Shown here: positions 7,985 to 15,361 of the stretch, one piece after another
How positions within the stretch are numbered: position 1 is the stretch's first letter
Layout: each line of letters opens with the position of its first letter
Origin: Oscillospiraceae bacterium
GTDB taxonomy: Bacteria; Bacillota; Clostridia; Oscillospirales; Oscillospiraceae
Length of the DNA: 38,226 bases
Assembly (NCBI GenBank): GCA_902767915.1
Contig: CACXJE010000012.1
Coordinates: forward strand, 1-38,226
Reading direction: 5' to 3'
Notes under the pieces: generated by a model
The model's input: the letters and a program-made list of their open reading frames with translations, nothing else
What the model was told of the DNA's origin: nothing
Database searches by the model: none
Program-made: the position numbers and the translations under genes

Positions 7985-8560
7985 ATGTCTAAGAAAAACA
8001 AAGAAAAAAAGGACCAGCCTGTGACGGAAGAAACTGCTTCCGAGGTCGAAGAGATCAAGGAAGCGCTTCCCGAGGAGGAAACGGCTGAGAAAGAGGCTCC
8101 CAAGGAGGAGGCCCCCAAGGAATCCGAGCTGGAAAAGGCCCAAAAGGCCCAGGCCGCGGAGCATGACCAGTATCTGCGGATCCTGGCGGAGTACGACAAC
8201 TTCCGCAAGCGTAGCCGCAAGGAAAAGGAAGCCCTGTATCTGGACGTCAAGGCCGAGACTGTGGCGAAATTCCTGCCGGTCTTCGACGATCTGGAGCGGG
8301 CCCTGGCGGGCGAAACCGCCGACGAGGCCTACAAAAAGGGCGTGGAGCTCACCATGGCCGGCCTGCGAAAGGTGATGACCGGTCTCGGCGTGGAGGAGTT
8401 CGGTGAAGTCGGAGAAGCCTTCGACCCCAACGCCCACAACGCCGTCATGCATATCGAAAACGAGGACCTCGGGGAGAACGTGATCGCCCAGGTCTTCCAA
8501 AAGGGCTTCCGCATCGGAGATAAAATAATTCGACATGCAGTTGTTCAAGTTGCAAACTGA
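7985..8560 (+). CDS. grpE: Nucleotide exchange factor GrpE
   Basis: Releases ADP from DnaK in the DnaK-DnaJ-GrpE folding cycle in the cytosol. It has 191 residues. Residues 1-45 are a lysine- and glutamate-rich, probably disordered tail with EAPKEEAPKE repeats; residues about 45-95 form the long dimerising helix containing EYDNFRKRSRKEKEALY; the C-terminal beta domain ends with the family signature QVFQKGFRIGDKIIRHAVVQV. ATG at 7985 is preceded by AAAGGA about ten bases upstream. It lies 39 bp before dnaK and 173 bp after hrcA in the CIRCE operon. Confidence 0.95.
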   Translation: MSKKNKEKKDQPVTEETASEVEEIKEALPEEETAEKEAPKEEAPKESELEKAQKAQAAEHDQYLRILAEYDNFRKRSRKEKEALYLDVKAETVAKFLPVFDDLERALAGETADEAYKKGVELTMAGLRKVMTGLGVEEFGEVGEAFDPNAHNAVMHIENEDLGENVIAQVFQKGFRIGDKIIRHAVVQVAN

Positions 8561-8599
8561 TTCGTTAACAATTTAGTTTATATATAGGAGGAATTCAAA

Positions 8600-10438
8600 A
8601 TGAGTAAAATTATCGGCATCGACCTTGGTACCACCAATTCCTGCGTGGCCGTGATGGAAGGCGGCGAGCCCGTCGTCATCGCCAACGCGGAAGGCAACCG
8701 CACCACCCCGTCCGTGGTGGCATTCTCCAAGACCGGCGAGCGTATGGTCGGCCAGATCGCAAAGCGTCAGGCCGTCACTAACTCCGACCGCACCATCTCT
8801 TCCATCAAGCGCCACATGGGCGAAAGCTACAAGGTCACCATTGACAACAAGAATTATACCCCCCAGGAAATCAGCGCTATGATCCTGCAGAAGCTGAAGG
8901 CCGACGCGGAGGCCTATCTGGGCGGCCCCGTCACCGAGGCGGTCATCACCGTCCCCGCTTACTTCAACGACTCCCAGCGTCAGGCCACCAAGGACGCCGG
9001 CAAGATCGCCGGCCTGGAGGTCAAGCGGATCATCAACGAGCCCACCGCTGCGGCTCTGGCCTACGGCATCGACAAGGAAGCCGAGCAGAAGATCATGGTC
9101 TATGACCTGGGCGGCGGCACCTTCGACGTCTCCATCCTGGACATCGGCGACGGCATCGTAGAGGTGCTGGCCACCTCCGGCAACACCCATCTGGGCGGCG
9201 ACGACTTCGACAAGTGCATCATCGACTACCTCGTAGCCGAGTTCAAGAAGACTGACGGCATCGACCTGTCCCGGGACAAGGTCGCCATGCAGCGTCTGCG
9301 TGAGGCTGCCGAAAAGGCGAAGGTGGAGCTCTCCGGCGTCACCTCCACCCAGATCAACCTGCCCTATATCACCGCCGACGCCACCGGCACCAAGCACATG
9401 GACATCACCCTGACCCGGGCCAAGTTCAATGAGCTGACCGCCCACCTGGTGGAGGCCACCATGGGCCCCGTGCGCCAGGCCCTGTCCGACGCCAACCTGC
9501 AGCCCAGCGAGCTGAGCAAGGTCCTGCTGGTGGGCGGCTCCTCCCGGATCCCCGCCGTGCAGGAGGCTGTCAAGAAGATCACCGGCAAGGAAGGCTTCAA
9601 GGGCATCAACCCCGACGAGTGCGTGGCAGTGGGCGCTGCGATCCAGGCCGGCGTCATGAACAATGAGGTGGAGGGCATGGTCCTGCTGGACGTCACCCCC
9701 CTGAGCCTGGGCATCGAGACCCTGGGCGGCGTGTGCACCAAGCTCATCGAGCGCAACACCACCATCCCCACCAAGAAGAGCCAGGTCTTCTCCACCGCTG
9801 CCGACGGCCAGACCTCCGTTGAGGTCCACGTGCTGCAGGGCGAGCGGGAAATGGCCGCCTACAACAAGACCCTGGGCCGCTTCCACCTGGACGGCATCGC
9901 TCCGGCTCCCCGCGGCGTACCGCAGATCGAGGTCACCTTCAACATCGACGCCAACGGCATCGTGAACGTCTCCGCCAAGGACCTGGGCACCGGCAAGGAG
10001 CAGAACATCACCATCACCGCCTCCACCAACCTGTCCAAGGAGGACATCGACAAGGCCGTCCGGGAGGCTGAGCAGTTCGCCGCCGAGGATAAGGCCAACA
10101 AGGAAGCCGCCGACGCCCACAACGAGGCCGACCAGACCGCTTACCAGCTGGAAAAGGCTCTGAACGACCTGGGCGACAAGGTCTCCGCGTCTGAGAAGGC
10201 TCCGGTCCAGGCCGCCATCGAAAAGGTCAAGGAAGCCAACAAGGGCACCGACGTGGCCGCCATCAAGGCCGCCATCGACGAGGCTCAGAAGGCCTTCTAC
10301 CCCCTGGCTGAGAAGCTTTATCAGCAGGCCAATCCCCAGGGTCAGCCCGGCGCCAACCCCGGCGCAGGCTTCCAGGGCAACCCCGGCAAGCCCGACGACG
10401 GCGTGGTAGACGCGGACTTTGAGGAAGTCAACGACTGA
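8600..10438 (+). CDS. dnaK: Molecular chaperone DnaK (Hsp70)
   Basis: ATP-dependent Hsp70 chaperone. It has 612 residues, the usual size for Gram-positive DnaK. The ATPase domain shows [17 protein letters not shown] at the N-terminus, [17 protein letters not shown] near residue 170 and [14 protein letters not shown] near residue 310. The linker and substrate domain follow ([16 protein letters not shown]), then the helical lid and a Gly/Pro-rich tail ending in [12 protein letters not shown] at 8600 has TAGGAGG nine bases upstream. Arginine is often encoded by CGT/CGC rather than the CGG preferred by its neighbours, consistent with high expression. There is no TTA, CTA or TCA codon. A perfect 36-nt palindrome follows the gene and may reduce read-through into dnaJ or stabilise the mRNA. 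Confidence 0.98.
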   Translation: MSKIIGIDLGTTNSCVAVMEGGEPVVIANAEGNRTTPSVVAFSKTGERMVGQIAKRQAVTNSDRTISSIKRHMGESYKVTIDNKNYTPQEISAMILQKLKADAEAYLGGPVTEAVITVPAYFNDSQRQATKDAGKIAGLEVKRIINEPTAAALAYGIDKEAEQKIMVYDLGGGTFDVSILDIGDGIVEVLATSGNTHLGGDDFDKCIIDYLVAEFKKTDGIDLSRDKVAMQRLREAAEKAKVELSGVTSTQINLPYITADATGTKHMDITLTRAKFNELTAHLVEATMGPVRQALSDANLQPSELSKVLLVGGSSRIPAVQEAVKKITGKEGFKGINPDECVAVGAAIQAGVMNNEVEGMVLLDVTPLSLGIETLGGVCTKLIERNTTIPTKKSQVFSTAADGQTSVEVHVLQGEREMAAYNKTLGRFHLDGIAPAPRGVPQIEVTFNIDANGIVNVSAKDLGTGKEQNITITASTNLSKEDIDKAVREAEQFAAEDKANKEAADAHNEADQTAYQLEKALNDLGDKVSASEKAPVQAAIEKVKEANKGTDVAAIKAAIDEAQKAFYPLAEKLYQQANPQGQPGANPGAGFQGNPGKPDDGVVDADFEEVND

Positions 10439-10443
10439 CAGCG

Positions 10444-10479
10444 TTCCACCGGGAGCGGCAATTGCCGCTCCCGGTGGAA
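10444..10479 (+). terminator. Perfect 36-nt palindrome between dnaK and dnaJ
   Basis: TTCCACCGGGAGCGGCAA is followed at once by its reverse complement, giving an 18-bp GC-rich stem. No T-run follows, so partial termination, mRNA processing or protection of the dnaK 3' end are all possible. Intergenic hairpins in the dnaK operon are known to set DnaK to DnaJ ratios in other Firmicutes; that role here is inference. Confidence 0.6.
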
Positions 10480-10490
10480 GCTGAATGTAC

Positions 10491-10582
10491 AATTGACAAT
10501 TGACAATTGAGAATGAATGTGTTTTGCAAATAGCAATTTGCAAAACTCCGAAATTTTCAATTCTCAATTTTCAATTGTCAAT
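10491..10582. repeat. Composite inverted repeat: heptamers flanking a TTTTGCAAAT palindrome
   Basis: Left arm: three heptamers AATTGAC, AATTGAC, AATTGAG (10491-10511). Core: AATGAATGTG then GTTTTGCAAATAGCAATTTGC and AAAACTCCG. Right arm: four heptamers in inverted sense, TTTCAAT, TCTCAAT, TTTCAAT, TGTCAAT (10555-10582). The whole is a palindrome that could fold into a stem-loop of about 90 nt. The left part and core match 4257-4329. Confidence 0.85.
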
Positions 10583-10609
10583 TTTATTTCACCTGTGAGG
10601 TGATCATAC

Positions 10610-11764
10610 ATGGCAAACGAAAACAAGAGAGATTACTACGAGGTCCTGGGCGTGGAGAAAAACGCCGCGGCGGACCAATTGAAAAAGGCCTACCGGAAGC
10701 TGGCGGCCAAATATCACCCGGACGTGAACCACGAGGCGGACGCCGAGGAGCGGTTCAAGGAGATCAACGAGGCCTATGAGGTCCTCTCCGACCCCGACAA
10801 GCGGGCCCGCTACGATCAGTACGGCTTTGCGGGGGTGGATCCCAACTTCTCTGCAGGCGGCAACCCCTTCGAGGGCTTCGGCGGCGGGTTTGGGGGCTTC
10901 TCCGGCTTCGGCGACCTGGGAGACATCTTCGGCGACTTCTTCGGCGGCGGCCGGTCCTCCCGCAGCGGCGGCACCAGAGCCGCCCGGGGCGAGAACGTGG
11001 TGGTCCAGATCGAGGTCAGCTTTGAGGAGGCCGCCTTCGGCTGCAAGAAGGAGGTCAACGTCTCCCGGATCGAGACCTGCGACCAGTGCCACGGCTCCGG
11101 CTGCGCGGAGGGCACACAGCCCGAAACCTGCCCCCAGTGTAAGGGCTCCGGCCAGGTCCGCACCACCCAGAGCTTCATGGGCATGACCATGCAGTCCACC
11201 GCCGTCTGCCCCACCTGCGGCGGCAGAGGCAAGCTGATCAAGAACCCCTGCACCCGCTGCAAGGGCAAGGGCCGGATCAAGCGTTCCCACAGGCTGATCG
11301 TGGAGGTCCCCGCCGGCATCGACGACGGCCAGGCCTTCCGGGTCGCCGGCCAGGGCAGCGCCGGCGCCAACAACGGGCCCAGCGGCGATCTGATGGTCAA
11401 CGTCCGGATCCGTCCCCATGACATCTTCACCCGGGACGGCTCCAACGTCTACTGCGAGATGCCCATCTCCTTCGCCCAGGCCGCCTGCGGCGCGGAGATC
11501 GAGGTGCCCACCCTGGACGGCAAGGTCCGGTACAACGTGCCCGAGGGCACCCAGACCGGCACCACCTTCCGGCTCAAGGGCAAGGGCATTCCCTACGTGG
11601 GCTATAAGAACCGGGGCGACCAGTACGTCACCGTGGTGATTGAGACTCCCACCAAGCTGACCCAGCAGCAGAAGGAGCTGCTCCGCCAGTTCGACCAGGC
11701 CACCGAAAAGGCCCAGCCCAAGAAGAAGTCCTTCTTCGAAAAGCTGAAGCGGAATTTCGGATAG
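10610..11764 (+). CDS. dnaJ: Chaperone protein DnaJ (Hsp40)
   Basis: Delivers substrates to DnaK and stimulates its ATPase. It has 384 residues with the full type I architecture. The J domain (about residues 8-72) carries the HPD tripeptide in KYHPDVN. A Gly/Phe-rich stretch (about 80-118) follows. Four CxxCxGxG zinc-binding repeats lie at about 160-225 ([32 protein letters not shown]), then the C-terminal substrate-binding domains. ATG at 10610 has GAGGTGAT a few bases upstream. It is last in the hrcA operon, 171 bp after dnaK, with the composite repeat in between. No TTA, CTA or TCA codon occurs. Confidence 0.97.
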   Translation: MANENKRDYYEVLGVEKNAAADQLKKAYRKLAAKYHPDVNHEADAEERFKEINEAYEVLSDPDKRARYDQYGFAGVDPNFSAGGNPFEGFGGGFGGFSGFGDLGDIFGDFFGGGRSSRSGGTRAARGENVVVQIEVSFEEAAFGCKKEVNVSRIETCDQCHGSGCAEGTQPETCPQCKGSGQVRTTQSFMGMTMQSTAVCPTCGGRGKLIKNPCTRCKGKGRIKRSHRLIVEVPAGIDDGQAFRVAGQGSAGANNGPSGDLMVNVRIRPHDIFTRDGSNVYCEMPISFAQAACGAEIEVPTLDGKVRYNVPEGTQTGTTFRLKGKGIPYVGYKNRGDQYVTVVIETPTKLTQQQKELLRQFDQATEKAQPKKKSFFEKLKRNFG

Positions 11765-11782
11765 ATTCAGGGAACAGGCGCC

Positions 11783-11867
11783 TGTAGCGCCGGCTATCAG
11801 CCGGCCCGACATGCACCAGCCCTCCCGCAGCGCCGGCTGTACCCTTCACGGGTACAGCCGGCGCTGC
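11783..11867. repeat. Palindromic repeat with AGCGCCGGC ends
   Basis: It begins GTAGCGCCGGCTATCAG and ends AGCCGGCGCTGC. The right half is a perfect 18-bp stem (11827-11844 with 11850-11867) around a TTCAC loop. A partial copy of the left half is at 14224-14249. It follows dnaJ, but lacks a T-run, so it is called a repeat rather than a terminator. Confidence 0.7.
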
Positions 11868-11872
11868 AATGG

Positions 11873-12020
11873 TTCATAACCCCTCCACCACTGCGCTTCG
11901 CGCGGCGGTCCTCCTGATTAACTGGCGATAAAACCCAAAACAGTCCCCCGGAGGGTTTTGTTCTTAAGGCCCTTACGGGCCGATAGGGGAGGTTTTCGCG
12001 GTGGCCTGTGACCAGGGGTT
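11873..12020. other. Multi-hairpin intergenic island of unknown role
   Basis: Within the 612-bp gap after dnaJ this stretch carries no plausible gene but several short palindromes: GCGCTTCGCGC, AAAACCC...GGGTTTT around TCCCCCGGA, and GGCCCTTACGGGCC. CCCCTCC near the left end pairs with GGGGAGG near the right end, which could close the island as one multi-branched structure. It may be a repeat element or a structured RNA. Confidence 0.4.
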
Positions 12021-12114
12021 GTAGGGAGGCATCCCCAGATGCCTCCGGCCGCTTCGCAGAAGCGGCGTCATTGCCTGAGGCAATGACCGGAGCGATGAGG
12101 GCATCGCTCCCTAC
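12021..12114. repeat. 94-bp palindromic element, copy A
   Basis: Bounded by GTAGGG and CCCTAC, it contains four consecutive small hairpins: GAGGCATC...GATGCCTC, GCCGCTTC...GAAGCGGC, CATTGCC...GGCAATG and GAGCGATG...CATCGCTC. The copy at 16514-16607 is in inverted orientation and differs at only two of 94 positions. Confidence 0.92.
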
Positions 12115-12191
12115 GACGCGCCGGTGACTGGCGCATCAGGCGGGCAGGGACGTTCCGATTTCGTCATTGCGAGGCCCGAAGGGCCGTGGAC

Positions 12192-12233
12192 AATTAATTC
12201 TCAATTCTCAATTCTCAACTTTCAATTCTCAAG
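12192..12233. repeat. Heptamer array (TCTCAAT type)
   Basis: Six consecutive 7-bp units: AATTAAT, TCTCAAT, TCTCAAT, TCTCAAC, TTTCAAT, TCTCAAG. This is the complement of the AATTGAG array at 4257 with a shifted register. It abuts the terminator-like stem at 12232. Confidence 0.8.
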
Positions 12234-12276
12234 CAGGGGCCGCGCACAGGCGCAGCCCCTGCTGTTGCCTATTTTT
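12232..12276 (+). terminator. Terminator-like hairpin before the 12377 gene
   Basis: Nine-bp stem AGCAGGGGC (12232-12240) with GCCCCTGCT (12255-12263), then T6 at 12271-12277 after an 8-nt gap. It could end read-through from dnaJ. The distance from stem to T-run is longer than usual. Confidence 0.5.
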
Positions 12277-12376
12277 TCCCTTCCCTCCTTCCCTCGACAA
12301 GTTCCTCTCTCCCGGGAGGCTATACTGTTGGTACACAAAGAACCACGTATACGCCTATGGAGAGGAGCTTATACAA

Positions 12377-13114
12377 ATGAACCGCTATTCTCTGCGGCTG
12401 GCCTGGGTGGGGACGTTGATCGGCGTCCTGACCCTGAGCGCCGTCGCCATTGCCAATCTCAGCAGGGCAGAAGCCCGGGCTGCCCGAAGGAACCCCGGGC
12501 CGGCGGCCCCAAGCCAAACAGCAGCTCTTGAAACCGCCGCGGATCTGTGGGAGGAGCCCGCGGCCCAGGCCTTTGCCCCCGGGGATGGGGACTGCAGCTG
12601 CCTGCTCTGCTTTTCCGGGACGGACGCCGCCGGAGCTTATGAGCTTTTGGATCTGCAGGGCCGTTCCTTTGGCACGATCCGGCCGGACAGCAACCTGGAA
12701 AGCCTCCTGGGCCCATTGCCGCCGGGCCGGTATCAGCTCACCGGGGACGGAACCAGCCTGGGCTCCTTCCGGATCACCGAGGAGGAGGGCATTGAGGAGA
12801 CCGGCGGCCGGCTCTGGACCGACGGGGAGCGGCTCTGGCTGGAGTCCTTCTGCCCGGGAGCTGCCGAGATCCGGCTGCAGCTTCCCCACCCGGGGTATTT
12901 CAGCTATCAGCTGGTGGACGACCTGGGCAGGCAGTGGACCCGGGACGTCTTTCTCTCCGACAGGACGCCCCCGGATCCGGACGGACTGTATCGCCGGGTC
13001 CTCCGCTATGACGGCCTGCCCGAGGGCCGCTATACCCTGGTGGAGGCGGGTCAGCCGCTGACCCAGTTTCGGGTGCTGGCCGGCGGCACGGCACGGATTT
13101 CCGTCGGCGATTAA
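12377..13114 (+). CDS. Membrane-anchored protein of unknown function with an internal duplication
   Basis: I do not recognise this 245-residue protein. It has a hydrophobic N-terminal segment (about residues 8-28, LAWVGTLIGVLTLSAVAIAN) that could be a membrane anchor or signal peptide, and a low-complexity linker to about residue 70. Two similar beta-rich modules follow. The first ends PLPPGRYQLTGDGTSLGSF (113-131) and the second ends GLPEGRYTLVEAGQPLTQF (213-231); the matching segments are exactly 100 residues apart. Cys73, Cys75 and Cys78 cluster just after the linker. ATG at 12377 has AGGAG ten bases upstream, and a longer in-frame version would run back through repeats, so it was rejected. 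A TATACT at 12321-12326 is a possible -10 box without a clear -35. The gene is single and convergent with acpP. Extracytoplasmic location is inference. Confidence 0.7.
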   Translation: MNRYSLRLAWVGTLIGVLTLSAVAIANLSRAEARAARRNPGPAAPSQTAALETAADLWEEPAAQAFAPGDGDCSCLLCFSGTDAAGAYELLDLQGRSFGTIRPDSNLESLLGPLPPGRYQLTGDGTSLGSFRITEEEGIEETGGRLWTDGERLWLESFCPGAAEIRLQLPHPGYFSYQLVDDLGRQWTRDVFLSDRTPPDPDGLYRRVLRYDGLPEGRYTLVEAGQPLTQFRVLAGGTARISVGD

Positions 13115-13126
13115 GCGGTACAAGGA

Positions 13127-13159
13127 AAAGCGGCCTTCCCCGGTTGGGAAGGCCGCTTT
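13127..13159 (+). terminator. Bidirectional terminator between the 12377 gene and acpP
   Basis: Perfect 14-bp stem AAAGCGGCCTTCCC (13127-13140) with its complement (13146-13159), loop CGGTT. It is centred between two convergent genes, 12 bp after one stop and 19 bp from the other. The T-runs are short. Confidence 0.75.
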
Positions 13160-13178
13160 CGCAGCGCGAAAAAACCGT

Positions 13179-13427
13179 TTATTCAAAGGCGTCCTGATCC
13201 ATACCGCCCTGGCGCTCCAGGTAGGAGACCACGTCGCCGACCGTGTTGAAGCCCACCAGCTCCTCGTCGGGGATCACAATGCCCTTCTCCTCCTCAATGG
13301 TCATCAGCAGCTGGAGAATGTCCAGGGAATCCGCGCCCAGATCGTCCTTGATCCGGGACTCCATGGCAATGTCCTTTCCTTCCAGATGCAGCTGCTGGGC
13401 AAGAATATCACATACTTCATCAAACAT
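13179..13427 (-). CDS. acpP: Acyl carrier protein
   Basis: Carries growing fatty acyl chains on 4'-phosphopantetheine during type II fatty acid synthesis. The 82-residue acidic protein has the attachment site Ser34 in GADSLDILQLLM and the usual four-helix pattern (MFDEVCDILAQQL... to VGDVVSYLER). I chose ATG at 13427 because GGAGAAGG lies just upstream on the minus strand; the in-frame ATG at 13478 has no ribosome binding site, and anything beyond about 13553 precedes the predicted transcription start. plsX lies about 0.9 kb upstream on the same strand, with a GtrA-family gene in between. ACPs for other pathways look similar, but the plsX, degV and fakA neighbourhood supports the fatty acid role. 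Confidence 0.9.
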   Translation of the reverse strand: MFDEVCDILAQQLHLEGKDIAMESRIKDDLGADSLDILQLLMTIEEEKGIVIPDEELVGFNTVGDVVSYLERQGGMDQDAFE

Positions 13428-13559
13428 GGTATCCTTCTCCGTTTCGTAAACAGTATCTTCCTCGGCGGGATCCGCCATCTCAGCGGGCCGGGTGTATTCT
13501 TCGATCACCGGTTCAAACTCCTTTCCAATTTGCCGATCAGAGGCATTTTTTCCGTTCCT

Positions 13560-13588
13560 ATGATACATGACCGACCCGGGTTCGTCAA
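13560..13588 (-). promoter_or_regulatory. Sigma-70-type promoter for acpP
   Basis: Minus strand: TTGACG (13583-13588), 17-bp spacer, TATCAT (13560-13565). The predicted leader is about 125 nt. It makes longer N-terminal versions of the ACP frame unlikely. Confidence 0.65.
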
Positions 13589-13637
13589 GTGCGACTTTTT
13601 TCCGCCCGGGGCAGCGTCGGTCCGCGTCGAAAAAACC

Positions 13638-13667
13638 TTGACACAGAATTCCGCCGTATGCTATAAT
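13638..13667 (+). promoter_or_regulatory. Consensus sigma-70 promoter for the GtrA-family gene
   Basis: TTGACA (13638-13643), 18-bp spacer, TATAAT (13662-13667): both hexamers match the consensus. It is divergent from the acpP promoter about 50 bp away. Confidence 0.85.
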
Positions 13668-13743
13668 GCGGGTTGTATCAAAATGTATCGGCCCGGACCC
13701 GGCCCGGCAGACAGCCGCCCGGAGCGGGCAGAACGGAGCTCCC

Positions 13744-14220
13744 ATGAAAAAGATTATAAATCGGGAAACCATCCTGTATCTCGTGTTCGGCGTCCTCACC
13801 ACCCTGGTCAATTACGCGGTGTTCTGGGTGGGCATCCGGCTGTTCACAGACAAATATACCCTGCTGATCAATGCGGCGGCCTTTGTGGTGGCGGCGGCCT
13901 TCGCCTATGTGACAAACAAGCTGTTTGTCTTTGAGAGCAAGAGCTGGCGCTTTTCGGTGCTGAAAAAAGAGATCCCGGCCTTTTTTGCCGCCCGGATCTT
14001 CTCCTTCGGCCTGGAGGAACTGGGCCTCTGGCTCAGCAAGGACGTGCTCCGGGTGGGCCGGTACGCCCTGGTGCTGCCGGTGGGCTCCCGGAGCTTCTCG
14101 GTGGGCGGTATTATGATCGCCAAGATCATCCTGTCCGTGGTGGTGGTGCTGCTGAATTACGTGTTCAGCAAGCTGGTGATCTTCAAAAAAGGCGGAGAGG
14201 CCGAAAAACAGGAAAAATAA
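13744..14220 (+). CDS. GtrA-family membrane protein
   Basis: Small integral membrane protein of the GtrA family, whose members are thought to help move lipid-linked sugars across the membrane or assist cell-surface polysaccharide glycosylation. It has 158 residues and four probable membrane helices (about 10-30, 37-60, 77-95 and 122-147). The family's paired signatures are present: AYVTNKLFVFES after helix 2 and NYVFSKLVIFKK after helix 4. ATG at 13744 has GGAG at 13735-13738; the in-frame upstream ATG begins at the promoter -10 region. The strong own promoter and a terminator at 14292 make it a single-gene unit placed between plsX and acpP, both on the other strand. No sugar-transfer partner gene is in the window, so its substrate cannot be stated. 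Confidence 0.85.
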   Translation: MKKIINRETILYLVFGVLTTLVNYAVFWVGIRLFTDKYTLLINAAAFVVAAAFAYVTNKLFVFESKSWRFSVLKKEIPAFFAARIFSFGLEELGLWLSKDVLRVGRYALVLPVGSRSFSVGGIMIAKIILSVVVVLLNYVFSKLVIFKKGGEAEKQEK

Positions 14221-14223
14221 TCT

Positions 14224-14249
14224 GCAGCGCCGGCGATCAGCCGGCCCGA
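14224..14249. repeat. Partial copy of the AGCGCCGGC palindromic repeat
   Basis: GCAGCGCCGGCGATCAGCCG and CGCCGA-like sequence after it match the left end of the element at 11783-11867 with two or three differences. It starts four bases after the GtrA-family stop codon. Confidence 0.6.
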
Positions 14250-14291
14250 AACGAATCGCCAGACCCCGCTTTGTGCTTCTTTGACAAGCTG

Positions 14292-14329
14292 ACGCCGCTG
14301 CCGGCATTGCCGGCAGCGGCGTTCCTGTT
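14292..14329 (+). terminator. Intrinsic terminator of the GtrA-family gene
   Basis: Perfect 14-bp GC-rich stem (14292-14305 with 14309-14322), loop ATT, followed by TCCTGTTTTT. It lies just before the end of the convergent plsX gene. Confidence 0.85.
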
Positions 14330-14337
14330 TTTCCGAA

Positions 14338-15360
14338 TCAGACCGGCTGGCTCTGCAGGGCCGCCAGGGACTCGGCGATCTTTTCGTTCATGCCGGAGGC
14401 GGCCATCTGGTGGGCCTGCTCCACGCATTTGAAGAAGGCGGAGGGGGTGCTGGAGCCGTGGCCCTTCACCACTAACTTTTCCGCGCCCAAAAGCACGCTG
14501 CCGCCGTAGTTCTGGTAGTTGAAGAACCGGGCCTCCTCCCGGAACATCTTCTTCATAAACAGGGCCCCCAGCTTGTAGATGCCCTTGGAATAGATGTCCC
14601 GCTTGAGCTTTTTCATCAGCTCCAGGGCGGTGCCCTCGGTGGTTTTGATCAGCACGTTGCCGCCGAAGCCGTCGGTGACCACCAGATCGTAATTGCCGCT
14701 CAGCAGATCCCGGCTCTCCATGTTGCCCACGAAGTGGATGTTCGGGGTGTTTTCCAGGATAGGGAAGGCGGCCTTCCGGAGATTGTCGCCCTTTTCGGTC
14801 TCCACGCCGATGTTCAGCAGGGCCACCCGGGGCCTTTCGATGCCGAAGGCGCATTCCAGGTAGCGGCTGCCCATGACGGCGAACTGCTGCAGCTGCTCCG
14901 GCAGAATGTCCACGTTGGCGCCGCTGTCGCAGACGCCCACGATCCCGCCGGTCATGGTGGGCAGGATCGGGCAGAAGGCGGGCCGCCGGACCCCGGGGAT
15001 CCGGCCGATCCGCAGGGTGGCCCCGGCCACCAGGGCGCCCGTGGAGCCGGTGGAGAGCAGGGCATCAGCGGCGGGATCCTCCCGCAGCATCCGGATGCCC
15101 CTGACCATGGAGCTGTCCTTTTTCAGACGGATCGCGTCGGTGGGCCTGTCCTCGCCGGTGATGACACCGGGGGCGTGGACGATTTCGATCCGGCTCCGAT
15201 CCACGGGCTGTTCGGTCTTTTTCAGCTCGGCCTCGATGCCAGCCTCGTCGCCGATCAGGACCACGGACAGTTCGGGATATTTTTCCAGGCCCATCAGGGC
15301 GCCGGAGACGTTGGTGCCCGGGCTGTTGTCGCCGCCCAGGCAGTCGATGAGGAATTTCAT
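14338..15360 (-). CDS. plsX: Phosphate acyltransferase PlsX
   Basis: Converts acyl-ACP and phosphate to acyl-phosphate, the acyl donor used by PlsY to start phospholipid synthesis. The 340-residue protein begins MKFLIDCLGGDNSPG, the PlsX equivalent of the usual AMGGDxAP opening, and keeps the STGALVAGATL and GAEKLVVKGHGSS segments of the family. ATG at 15360 has GGAG in the last codons of the upstream gene. The stop of that gene ends one base before this ATG, so translation is coupled. It is the last gene of a probable fakA-degV-GNAT-plsX transcript. FakAB makes the same acyl-phosphate from free fatty acids, so both supply routes are co-located. acpP, the usual neighbour, is displaced by the GtrA-family gene. 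Confidence 0.94.
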   Translation of the reverse strand: MKFLIDCLGGDNSPGTNVSGALMGLEKYPELSVVLIGDEAGIEAELKKTEQPVDRSRIEIVHAPGVITGEDRPTDAIRLKKDSSMVRGIRMLREDPAADALLSTGSTGALVAGATLRIGRIPGVRRPAFCPILPTMTGGIVGVCDSGANVDILPEQLQQFAVMGSRYLECAFGIERPRVALLNIGVETEKGDNLRKAAFPILENTPNIHFVGNMESRDLLSGNYDLVVTDGFGGNVLIKTTEGTALELMKKLKRDIYSKGIYKLGALFMKKMFREEARFFNYQNYGGSVLLGAEKLVVKGHGSSTPSAFFKCVEQAHQMAASGMNEKIAESLAALQSQPV

Positions 15361-15361
15361 G

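Noticed and set aside
8549-8590. Separate promoter for dnaK in the grpE-dnaK gap
   Set aside because: TTGCAA and TAGTTT-like boxes can be drawn but fit poorly, and the gap is only 39 bp within a clear operon.
12124-12531. Open frames starting in the repeat region and running into the 12377 gene
   Set aside because: They begin within heptamers and other repeats; the ATG at 12377 has the proper ribosome binding site.
13428-13811. N-terminal extension of the acyl carrier protein to about 210 residues
   Set aside because: The extension has no ribosome binding site, crosses the acpP promoter, and gives no recognisable domain; 82 residues is the normal ACP size.
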